Source of the DNA: Rickettsiales bacterium
GTDB lineage: Bacteria > Pseudomonadota > Alphaproteobacteria > Rickettsiales > UBA1997
Length of the DNA stretch: 64,000 bases
Reading direction: 5' to 3'
Assembly: GCA_017475895.1 (NCBI GenBank)
Contig: JAFVEQ010000001.1
Location: forward strand, 28,432-92,431
A model generated the notes under the pieces. The model did not search any database. It worked only from the letters and a program-made list of their open reading frames with translations, and had not been told where the DNA came from. Numbering within the stretch: position 1 is the stretch's first letter; every line of letters starts with the position of its first letter. The position numbers and the translations under genes are program-made. Below, piece by piece: positions 36,500 through 44,958 of the stretch.

Positions 36500-36663
36500 C
36501 ATTCACCTTTGATAATGTAGAAATCTTTGATTGATTTATTACCTTTTTTATTCCTTATCTTTAGTAAAATATCTTTAACTTTGTGAATATGTTCTTGCTA
36601 TTTCAAATATGTTTTTAAATGTTTTCCTATACCTTTTTTGGTATCTTTTTCAACTTGTGCCAT
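36451..36663 (-). pseudogene. Degraded third LPD3-like ORF
   Basis: From ATG at 36661-36663 the minus strand reads 21 codons, a TAG (36598-36600), then resumes in frame with 'KVKDILLKIRNKKGNKSIKDFYIIKGE'. This matches the C-terminal strands of the two intact copies. It ends in a tail 'LAALYAPPQQGEGGN' and TAG at 36451. The front of the gene is lost or replaced. Confidence 0.6.
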
Positions 36664-37101
36664 ACTTCTAACTCTCTTTATATTGTTCGTCTCTAAATAA
36701 GATTATATTTTCTAAGTTGTCTGTTATAAGATTAGAGGCAATCCTCTCCCTTTTAAGTTTACATTTTTATTCTTATTTGTCAAGTAATATTTTTTATTTA
36801 TTCTGATTTCCCTTATTTTTTTATCAACTTTTTCCATTTTTTATTCAATTTTCATATAATTATCACAAAAAATTATTTTTCACCTTTAGTCACTCCGTTT
36901 CAGCAAACTGCGGACGAACGAAAAGCTACTGATTGGAAACAAGCGTCAATAACCTAAAAATCAAGTTATAAAAACCTTGACAAAGCAATTTTTAATATTA
37001 AAATGCTCGGCAGAGTTGACTTAATCGTGCTGATTAAGAGAGTTAGTGATTATATCTTAATAAATTTATTATTAAATCATAAATAATAAAAGGTTATATT
37101 G
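36664..37101 (+). other. Non-coding region before rpsL
   Basis: No gene seen. 36664-36880 is AT-rich without structure I can name. 36886-36950 is clearly richer in G+C than its surroundings and has a small stem TCCG/CGGA with inner CAG/CTG (36894-36914). The str operon promoter and leader follow. The leader has a 7-bp stem CTTAATC/GATTAAG (37020-37038), which may be a ribosomal-protein control site. Confidence 0.45.
36977..37004 (+). promoter_or_regulatory. Promoter of rpsL-rpsG-fusA
   Basis: TTGACA (36977-36982), 16-nt spacer, TAAAAT (36999-37004), leaving a leader of about 90 nt before rpsL. Confidence 0.7.
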
Positions 37102-37473
37102 ATGCCAACAATTAATCAATTAATTAAAAAACCAAGGAAACCCAAGGTTGTAAAAGATAAAGTGCCAGCAATGAAGGCATGTCCACAGGTTAGAGGTGTT
37201 TGTCTAAAAGTTTACACCACAACCCCTAAAAAACCAAACTCCGCTTTGAGAAAAGTTGCCAGAGTAAAATTGTCAAACGGAAATGAAGTTATTGCCTACA
37301 TTCCAGGTGAAGGTCACAACCTACAAGAACACAGTGTTGTAGCAATAAGAGGTGGTAGGGTTAAGGACTTACCGGGTGTGAGATACCACATAATAAGAGG
37401 TTATCTATATACACAGGGTGTAAAAGACAGAAAACAAGCCCGATCCAGATACGGTGTTAAGAAACCAAAATAA
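37102..37473 (+). CDS. rpsL: 30S ribosomal protein S12
   Basis: 123 residues from the ATG at 37102; a TTG one codon earlier is rejected. '[18 protein letters not shown]' and '[16 protein letters not shown]' hold the decoding-centre loops. Both lysines tied to streptomycin sensitivity are wild type. First gene of the str operon. Confidence 0.97.
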   Translation: MPTINQLIKKPRKPKVVKDKVPAMKACPQVRGVCLKVYTTTPKKPNSALRKVARVKLSNGNEVIAYIPGEGHNLQEHSVVAIRGGRVKDLPGVRYHIIRGYLYTQGVKDRKQARSRYGVKKPK

Positions 37474-37491
37474 TAAATTACAGGAGTTATA

Positions 37492-37959
37492 ATGAGAAGA
37501 AGAGCGGCAGTTAAGCGAGAAATAATGCCAGATGCAAAGTATAACAGTGTTTTGGTGGCAAAATTCATAAATTATGTTATGCTTGACGGTAAGAAATCAA
37601 TAGTTGAAAAAGAAGCTTACAAGGCATTGGATGAGCTAGGAGTTAAACTAAAAAAAGATAATTTGGAAGCGTTCCAAGAATTAATAGAAAAAATAACACC
37701 AAAAATTGAAGTAAGATCAAGAAGAATTGGTGGTGCTACATATCAAGTTCCTGTTGAAGTTTCAGACAGAAGAGGAATGGCATTGGCACTAAAATGGTTA
37801 ACAACAACCATAAGAAAACAATCAGGAAAAACATTGGCTGAAAAGATAGTTAAAAGTCTTTTGGAAATATCAAACAACACTGGTTGGGCTTTCAAGAAGA
37901 AAGAAGAAGTATTTAGGATGGCAGAGGCTAACAAAGCATTCGCTTCATATAGTTGGTAA
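37492..37959 (+). CDS. rpsG: 30S ribosomal protein S7
   Basis: 155 residues, normal length. 'RRRAAVKREIMPDAKYNSVLV' start and 'GGATYQVPVEVSDRRGMALALKW' core. Nucleates the 30S head. GGAG ribosome-binding site (37482-37485); 18 nt after rpsL. Confidence 0.97.
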   Translation: MRRRAAVKREIMPDAKYNSVLVAKFINYVMLDGKKSIVEKEAYKALDELGVKLKKDNLEAFQELIEKITPKIEVRSRRIGGATYQVPVEVSDRRGMALALKWLTTTIRKQSGKTLAEKIVKSLLEISNNTGWAFKKKEEVFRMAEANKAFASYSW

Positions 37960-38024
37960 TTTTTGACAGAATATAAGCGTGTCTTATATTCTGTTTTGCT
38001 TTTATTAATGTAATGTTTTAAAAT

Positions 38025-40106
38025 ATGGCGAGAGAGTATAGCATAGATAAATATAGAAATATTGGTATTATGGCGCACATAGATGCCGGAAAGACAACCA
38101 CAACCGAAAGAATTTTGTTTTACACCGGTAAAACACACAAAATAGGTGAAGTTCATGATGGTGCGGCAACTATGGACTGGATGGTTCAGGAGCAGGAAAG
38201 AGGTATAACAATTACATCTGCAGCAACAACCTGTTTCTGGAGAAAGCATAGAATTAATATAATCGACACACCGGGACACGTTGACTTTACCATTGAGGTT
38301 GAAAGATCACTGAAGGTTTTGGATGGTGCTGTAGCAGTGTTTGATAGTGTTGCTGGTGTTGAACCACAGTCCGAAACCAACTGGAGATTAGCAAACAAGT
38401 ATAAAGTTCCTAGAATTTGTTTCTGTAACAAAATGGACAGAACCGGAGCAAATTTCATGAGAACCGTCGACATGATAGAAAACAGATTAAAGGCAAGACC
38501 ATTGGTTTTGCAATTGCCAGTGGGAGCTGGTGAAACATATGCCGGAATGGTTGATCTATTGACAATGAAATGGTTCTGTTGGGAAGATGAAACACAGGGC
38601 GCTCCGTACGTTGAAAATGAAATTCCAGCCGACATGGTGGAAATGGCAAATGAATACAGACAAAAGCTAGTGGAAACAGTTGTAGAACAGGACGACAAAT
38701 TAATGGAAAAGTACTTCAACGGTGAAGAAATCTCCGTTGACGAGTTGAGAGCTTGCATAAGAAAAGGAACTGTATCCTTTAGTTTTGTACCGGTTTTAAA
38801 TGGAACAGCATTTAAAAATAAAGGAATTCAGCCACTTTTGGATGCTATAGTTGATTATCTACCAAGTCCAGCAGATACTGCCGGTATTCACGGAACAAAA
38901 AACGGTAAAGAATTCTGTTTAAAGTATGATGATAAAGAATTTGCTGGTTTAGCATTCAAGGTAGCTAACGACCCATTTGTTGGTTCAATCACATTCGTCA
39001 GAATTTATTCTGGTGAATTGATATCCGGAACAAGTGTTGAAAACACAGTAAAGGATAAAACCGAAAGAATAGGTAGAATGCTATTGATGCACGCTAACAA
39101 CAGAGAAGATATAAAAGAAGCCTACGCCGGTGATATTATCGCTATCGCCGGTTTAAAATACACGACAACAGGTGAAACCTTAACGGATAAAGGAACTGGA
39201 ATTGTATTGGAAAAAATGGATTTCCCAGATCCAGTTATTGAAGTTTCCGTTGAACCTAAAACACAGGCTGATCAGGAAAAAATGGGCATAGCCCTATCTA
39301 GACTTTTGGCTGAGGATCCATCCTTAAGAGTTGAGACAGATAAGGAAAGTGGACAAACAATACTAAAGGGTATGGGTGAGTTACATCTTGAAATTATCGT
39401 AGATAGAATGAAAAGGGAATTCAAGGTTGACGCAAATATAGGACAACCGCAAGTTGCCTACAGAGAAACCATAACAAAAACTATAGAACACGAATATCTA
39501 CACAAAAAACAAACGGGTGGTTCTGGACAATTCGCTAAAATTAACGTTAGATTTGAACCTAAACCAAAAACAGAAGAGGATAAATCAGACTTTAAATTTG
39601 AAAGTGAAATCGTCGGCGGTAGAGTTCCAAAAGAATACATTCCGGGTGTTGAAAAAGGTTTCGAGATTGCCAGAAATACAGGTGTTATAGCTGGTTATCC
39701 GGTTGTGGACTTTAAGGCTGTTCTATTCGATGGTGCTTATCACGAAGTGGACTCATCAGTGTTAGCGTTCGAAATAGCGGCTAGAGCATGCTTCAAAGAA
39801 GCAATGGCAAAAGCAAGTCCTGTTTTGTTGGAACCTATGATGTCCGTTGAGGTTGTTACTCCGGAAGATTACATGGGTGATATAATCGGTGATATTAACT
39901 CCCGAAGAGGACAGATAAGAAACCTTGATGACAGAGATGGAATAAAAGTTATAGACGCTTTGGTTCCATTGGCATCAATGTTTGGATATGTTAACACATT
40001 AAGATCTCTATCTCAGGGTAGAGCACAATTTACCATGATCTTTGAAAGATATGATCAGGTACCAACATTTATAGCTGATGAAATAAAAGCTAAAAGAACA
40101 ATGTAG
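38025..40106 (+). CDS. fusA: Elongation factor G
   Basis: 693 residues. GTPase motifs '[15 protein letters not shown]', '[11 protein letters not shown]', 'DTPGHVDFT', 'NKMDRTG'; domain IV loop 'GGSGQFAKI' and C-terminal '[13 protein letters not shown]'. Drives translocation. The str operon normally continues with tuf, but here tuf is at 16581 and a terminator follows fusA. Confidence 0.98.
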   Translation: MAREYSIDKYRNIGIMAHIDAGKTTTTERILFYTGKTHKIGEVHDGAATMDWMVQEQERGITITSAATTCFWRKHRINIIDTPGHVDFTIEVERSLKVLDGAVAVFDSVAGVEPQSETNWRLANKYKVPRICFCNKMDRTGANFMRTVDMIENRLKARPLVLQLPVGAGETYAGMVDLLTMKWFCWEDETQGAPYVENEIPADMVEMANEYRQKLVETVVEQDDKLMEKYFNGEEISVDELRACIRKGTVSFSFVPVLNGTAFKNKGIQPLLDAIVDYLPSPADTAGIHGTKNGKEFCLKYDDKEFAGLAFKVANDPFVGSITFVRIYSGELISGTSVENTVKDKTERIGRMLLMHANNREDIKEAYAGDIIAIAGLKYTTTGETLTDKGTGIVLEKMDFPDPVIEVSVEPKTQADQEKMGIALSRLLAEDPSLRVETDKESGQTILKGMGELHLEIIVDRMKREFKVDANIGQPQVAYRETITKTIEHEYLHKKQTGGSGQFAKINVRFEPKPKTEEDKSDFKFESEIVGGRVPKEYIPGVEKGFEIARNTGVIAGYPVVDFKAVLFDGAYHEVDSSVLAFEIAARACFKEAMAKASPVLLEPMMSVEVVTPEDYMGDIIGDINSRRGQIRNLDDRDGIKVIDALVPLASMFGYVNTLRSLSQGRAQFTMIFERYDQVPTFIADEIKAKRTM

Positions 40107-40130
40107 TCAATACATTATTGAGAACAACAT

Positions 40131-40162
40131 AACCACCGGCTTGCTTGCCGGTGGTTTTTTAT
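40131..40162 (+). terminator. Terminator of the str operon
   Basis: 10-bp perfect stem AACCACCGGC (40131-40140) / GCCGGTGGTT (40147-40156), TTGCTT loop, T run after it. Confidence 0.93.
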
Positions 40163-40220
40163 TTTGTCAGCATATTTATATGGTATTTTATATTATTATC
40201 TGTGATCAGCAATTAAAAAG

Positions 40221-40248
40221 TTGACATATTACTAAAATATGGTATAAT
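40221..40248 (+). promoter_or_regulatory. Promoter of ankyrin gene 1
   Basis: TTGACA (40221-40226), 16 nt, TATAAT (40243-40248), with TATGG before the -10 exactly as at 28455. Confidence 0.88.
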
Positions 40249-40295
40249 ATCAGGTGCAAATATATAATTTATTATTTTTATAAGGAATTAAAAAA

Positions 40296-41569
40296 ATGAA
40301 GAAAAACGAATCGCAGCTTTTTGATGCTATAAAGAGCAAAGATACAAAAAAGGCAATAAATCTGATAAAATCAGTAGATAACATAAATATAAAAAATGAA
40401 TATGGTAAAGACCCACTACAGTTAGCAATAAAATATGATAATCAAGACATTATTGAAACTTTGTTGGAAAATGGAATTGACGCTAATGCAAAAGATGACA
40501 GTTATGGCCGCACTGCACTTCACATGCTAGCTAAAAAAAATTAAATGGAGAAACACTTAATAAATTACTGGAAAGGACAACTGATATTAATACACAAGAC
40601 GCCAACGGCAAAACCGCACTTCATTGGGCAGCTTCGTTTAACAATCAAGAAATGATTGAGATATTATTGAAACATGGAGCTAGTCTAGATATAAAAGATA
40701 AAGATGGAAGAGACCCAATTGATTATGCATGGAATCATGAAAAGCTGGTGAAATATTTAAAACTAAAAAAACTAGAACAAGAAGATCAGAAAAAATTTGA
40801 AAAGATAAAGGAAGCAATAATAAATAAAAACGATCAAGAGGCAATAGAATTAATACAAACCATAGGAAACATTAATGTAAAAGACAATACCACCATACTT
40901 CAGTATGCAGCAATGTTCGGAACTCCTGAAGTGGTTGAAGCAACATTAAATGAAGGTGCTGACATTAACATAAAAGATGAAAGTGGTAAAAATGCAATTC
41001 ATTGGGCGGTTCTGTACGGAAATTATGAAGCAGTTAAAAAACTTACTGAAAACGTAAATGCTTATGCTTTAGATAAAATGAAGGATAATAACGGCCACAG
41101 TCCATATTATTATGCATCGCACATATGTTACAACAACAAAATATCAGATTATTTAACAATGAAAAAAATTGAAGCAGCGGTTGAATATGGCGACGAAGAA
41201 GAGGCAAAGGAATTAGTATGGAATATTGATAATATTAACATGAAAGATGAAAATGGTATTAATTTAATTGAGTTTGCAACCGCATACGATAGCTACGGGT
41301 TAATTGAGGAATTATTAAAAAGAGATGATCTTGATATAGATAATGGTTTTAATATAGATAATAGTTTTAATATACCACTTCAAACGACGAATTTACCTGA
41401 AAATAGTGAAATAGATAGAATGGCGGAGATACATAGACAACAATATATGGAAGAAATCAAACAAATAGAAATAGCTGAAGAACAACAGGAACTTGACAAT
41501 CTACAGGAAGCAAGCGAAGAATCTGATTTATCAGATTATATTGAGATTAACCCCTATAGCATTCACTAG
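40296..41569 (+). pseudogene. Ankyrin repeat protein 1, frameshifted at an A8 run
   Basis: Two ORFs, 40296-40544 and 40652-41569, are one gene. The first frame ends two codons after an A8 run (40533-40540). With nine A's the frame continues as 'AKKKLNGETLNKLLERT' into the second part, completing an ankyrin repeat ('GKTALHWAASFNNQEMIEILLKHGA'). The joined product is about 425 residues: ankyrin repeats throughout, then a Glu/Gln-rich tail. Ankyrin proteins bind partner proteins. No signal peptide. Whether the slip is real, corrected by transcriptional slippage, or a read error is open. Confidence 0.8.
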
Positions 41570-41595
41570 TGGTAAATGCCATTTATAATACCTTT

Positions 41596-41657
41596 GTAGT
41601 GTTAGATACGGAGATCTAATACTACGCTAAAAATAGATGGTTTATCCATCTATTTTT
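41596..41657 (+). terminator. Double hairpin terminator after ankyrin gene 1
   Basis: First stem 41596-41607 / 41614-41625 (12 bp, one G-T). Second stem AAAAATAGATGG (41629-41640) / CCATCTATTTTT (41646-41657) with T run, a classic intrinsic terminator. Confidence 0.85.
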
Positions 41658-41677
41658 TATTGATAGCAATAAAACAG

Positions 41678-41705
41678 TTGACATTTTGTTGAATTAAATT
41701 ACTAT
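41678..41705 (+). promoter_or_regulatory. Promoter of ankyrin gene 2
   Basis: TTGACA (41678-41683), 16 nt, TACTAT (41700-41705), a weaker -10 than its relatives. Confidence 0.6.
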
Positions 41706-41746
41706 GCCAAACAATTATTATTTTATAGAAAAATTAGGTAATTAAT

Positions 41747-43395
41747 ATGGATAATATATATAATGATGCTGAGTATAATAGACAAATTATAAAAGCCTGT
41801 GATAGAATTATTGGAAATAATCTAGAACACCTAGAGGAGGTTATTTTGGAACATGGAACATTAAATACCAAAAAAGAAATATAGCAGAGCATTTTTTATT
41901 TCAATATGCAATTGATCGTAATAATATGAATGTGGCGGAATATTTAGTAAAACGTATAAATAGAAATATAGCAGAACATCTTTTACTTCAATATGCAATT
42001 GATCATAATAATATGGATGCGGCGGAATATTTAGTAAAACGTATCCTTAATCTCAGACCAGAAGATCAGTATGAATCCATAACCAATCCAGCATTAAGAT
42101 CGAACGATAAATACATACAAAGATATCTAGATAAAAACCGATTGCTGGTTGTAGATGCAATAAAAAGAAGGAGTCTTGATCAACTAAGTACTTCATTAAG
42201 GATGGGTGCTGACCTTAGAACGGATGGTAATTATAGTAACATAAACCTCCTACTCTATTATGGACCAAAGTATGGTAACAAAGAAATAATGGAATATCTA
42301 GTAAATAATATAGGTATTGACATTCATGCGAAAGATATGGAAGGAAACTCCATAATATGCTACGCAGCATCAAATGACAACATTGAAGCGATAGAATATT
42401 TGATGAGCAAGGGAATCGACATTAATACAACAAATAAATTCAATCAAACTCCAATTTTTTTTGCAGTCAATAAGAAAAATCCAAGAATGGTTGAATACTT
42501 AATAAAACATGGAGCCAATGTTAATGTTGCAGATAAAAACGGCACTCCTTTGCTTCACTTTGCAATTACTTGTGGAAATCTTGAGGTGATAAAATGTTTA
42601 GTTGAAAATGGAGCTGACATTAACGCATCAGGTCCAAATAAAGATTCTGCCTTTGGGTGCGCAGTCAAATGTGGAAACGAAAAAATAATTAATTATTTGA
42701 ATCTTATGAAACAAAAGCAACGTATAAAAAATATAAAGGAAATGGCAGAAGAAGGGAAATATGAAGAAGCAAAACAACTAATGCAAAATACTACACACGT
42801 TAGTATGCAGGATGAAAGTGGTAGCACTCTGCTCCACTGGGCAACTTTAAATAGACATCTGCCAATAGTTAAAGCGTTAATTTCAAGAAACGATGTTAAT
42901 ATTAATGCATGTGATGCCGATAATAACACAGCACTTCATATGGCGGTTGCAAGCAAAAACATTGAAATGGTAAAATGTTTAGTAAATGGCGGAGCTAATA
43001 TCAACGTAAGAAACAAAAACGGAGAAACTCCATATCGATATGTATGTAATATTAATAATAACTATCTAGAATTAAGACAATGTAAACAGAAAGAAGAACA
43101 ACAAGAATTAGCAAACGAGTATACTATCGATGCCATTAAGACTGGAGATTTTTATTATTTAAAATTCATAAAATTCATGATAGACAATGGCGTGGTTAGT
43201 ATTAATACTAAAGATGAAGATGGTAATTCTTTAATCGATATTGCCAAACAATCAAAAAATGACAAAATTTTAGAATATTTAGAACTGAAGCAAAAGGAAC
43301 AACAAACATTGGAGAACAACAAAGAATTAGAAAATCTACTAAAACTTGCCTCTGAATTTGATAGAAGAAATGCAGCCCAAAGGGTAACGCTTTAA
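41747..43395 (+). pseudogene. Ankyrin repeat protein 2, frameshifted at an A6 run
   Basis: The ATG at 41747 gives 45 codons, ending at TAG 41882-41884. The downstream frame (from about 41876 to 43395) is offset by one lost base. With seven A's instead of six at 41870-41875 the frame reads 'TKKRNIAEHFLFQYAIDRNN', matching the next repeat unit 'RNIAEHLLLQYAIDHNN'. The joined protein is about 549 residues of ankyrin repeats with a charged coiled-coil-like C-terminus. If intact downstream only, ATG 41926 could start a 489-residue form. Confidence 0.8.
41876..42049 (+). repeat. 87-nt tandem duplication inside ankyrin gene 2
   Basis: 41876-41962 and 41963-42049 are near-identical, each coding 29 residues beginning 'RNIAEH' and ending 'AEYLVKRI' plus one. 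A recent repeat gain within the ankyrin array. Confidence 0.75.
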
Positions 43396-43435
43396 AAAGC
43401 TTTAAACTGTAAAATCAACCATCATCACAAACATG

Positions 43436-43463
43436 TTGACTTAAAGGCAAGATTTATTATAAT
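43436..43463 (+). promoter_or_regulatory. Promoter of ankyrin gene 3
   Basis: TTGACT (43436-43441), 16 nt, TATAAT (43458-43463). Confidence 0.75.
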
Positions 43464-43527
43464 GTCCACATTATTTAAAGTATTAAATATTAATTATTAT
43501 TTTTATTAAAAAACACAGATAATTTAA

Positions 43528-44868
43528 ATGTACAGTGAAACACAATTTCCTCAAAACACACCCAACCGACTATGGCACCTATTACCATTACCAGTAACAA
43601 GAAGAAATAGAACAACCGAAAGTGATTTAGTTTTCGAAGCCATTGAAACCGGTAATATTAATCCGCTAAAATACTTCATGAAACAAAACAAGGTAGACGT
43701 CAATACAAAAGATGATCTTGGTATTAGTTTTCTCCGGCTTGCAGCCCAGAAGGGAGATTCCAAAATAGTAAAATATCTTGTAGAACACGGAGCCGATGTA
43801 AATTCTGAAAATATATTTGGAGATACGCCACTTCATTATGCGGTCTCACATATAGATTCCGGCATAGCAAAATATCTAATGGATCATGGTGCCAATGCTA
43901 ACGTTACAAATGAATTCGGCGATACTCCAATTCACTATGCAGCAAAAATGGGAAATCTTGAAGATGTACAAAATATGCTAACGTACAACAAAAATCACCA
44001 AATAGAAAGCAAGCATGCTAATACAATACTACATTACGCTGTAAGATCTGAAAATTTAGAGCTAGTAAAATATTTAGTTGAAAAGGAAAATTTTAACATT
44101 AATGTGGTAGATGAATTTGGAAACAGTGCACTTCATGCAGCAATCAGTTGCAAAAATCCAGAAATAATAGAGTATTTAATAACTAATGGTGCTAATATCA
44201 ATGCAACAAATAAATTCAATCGTACTCCTTTGTTCTATGCTGTTGATTTTGGAAATATAAATACAATAAAATGTTTATTAGATCACAAAGCTCAAACCAA
44301 CATAAAAGACGTAGAAGGAAACACTGTACTTCATATTGCATCAAGAGATCAAAATAATAAAGTAGCTAGAATGCTAATGAGACATAAAGCTGGTATTAAC
44401 ATAATAGATAAATCCTGTCATACTCCAATTTATTATGCAATTACATCTAATAATAAAGAACTATTGAAATATATGGTGGAACATGGTGCTAATATTAATA
44501 TAGCAGATAAGGAACGGAAAACTTCAATTTACCACGCGATTGAAAGCGGGGACGCCGAAATGGTAAAGTATCTAGTTAGAAATGGTGCAATAGTTGATAA
44601 AGTGACCGACATAAACAGTAATACTCCTCTACATTGGGCAATGGTATATGAAAACATTGAAATGATAAAATGTTTAATAGAAGAAGGAAAAAATGATATT
44701 AATGCCAAAAATAGAAATGGTTATTCACCACTTGATTTGATTAGTGAATGTAAAGATCAAAAAATAGTACAGTATTTGATGTTGAAAAAACAATTACAAA
44801 ACTTAAATGAGGCTAACAGAAGCATCGAGCAAGTCGAAAGTACCCAATATCATTATAAATTAAAATAA
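43528..44868 (+). CDS. Ankyrin repeat protein 3
   Basis: 446 residues, intact. Short N-terminal lead (1-35), then about twelve ankyrin repeats of 33 residues ('G-TPLHYAV......IAKYLMDHGANANV') to about residue 425, and a short polar tail. No signal peptide. The leader carries the AATTATTATTTTTATTA block shared by the ankyrin genes. Likely protein-binding; target unknown. Confidence 0.9.
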   Translation: MYSETQFPQNTPNRLWHLLPLPVTRRNRTTESDLVFEAIETGNINPLKYFMKQNKVDVNTKDDLGISFLRLAAQKGDSKIVKYLVEHGADVNSENIFGDTPLHYAVSHIDSGIAKYLMDHGANANVTNEFGDTPIHYAAKMGNLEDVQNMLTYNKNHQIESKHANTILHYAVRSENLELVKYLVEKENFNINVVDEFGNSALHAAISCKNPEIIEYLITNGANINATNKFNRTPLFYAVDFGNINTIKCLLDHKAQTNIKDVEGNTVLHIASRDQNNKVARMLMRHKAGINIIDKSCHTPIYYAITSNNKELLKYMVEHGANINIADKERKTSIYHAIESGDAEMVKYLVRNGAIVDKVTDINSNTPLHWAMVYENIEMIKCLIEEGKNDINAKNRNGYSPLDLISECKDQKIVQYLMLKKQLQNLNEANRSIEQVESTQYHYKLK

Positions 44869-44880
44869 CTAATAAACTAT

Positions 44881-44908
44881 TTGACTTTAGATTAAAATTC
44901 AGTATAAT
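44881..44908 (+). promoter_or_regulatory. Promoter of ankyrin gene 4
   Basis: TTGACT (44881-44886), 16 nt, TATAAT (44903-44908). Confidence 0.78.
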
Positions 44909-44958
44909 ACTAGAATTACTATTAATTTATTATTTTTATTAAAAATAAAGGTTATTAA

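Noticed and set aside
34162-37101. CRISPR array or integron in the repeat-rich island
   Set aside because: The repeats are long, few and linked to genes; there are no regular spacers and no cas or integrase gene.
40296-41569. Two separate ankyrin genes (40296-40544 and 40652-41569)
   Set aside because: The second has no ribosome-binding site and its frame is open upstream to the A8 run, completing an ankyrin repeat; one gene with a slip explains both.
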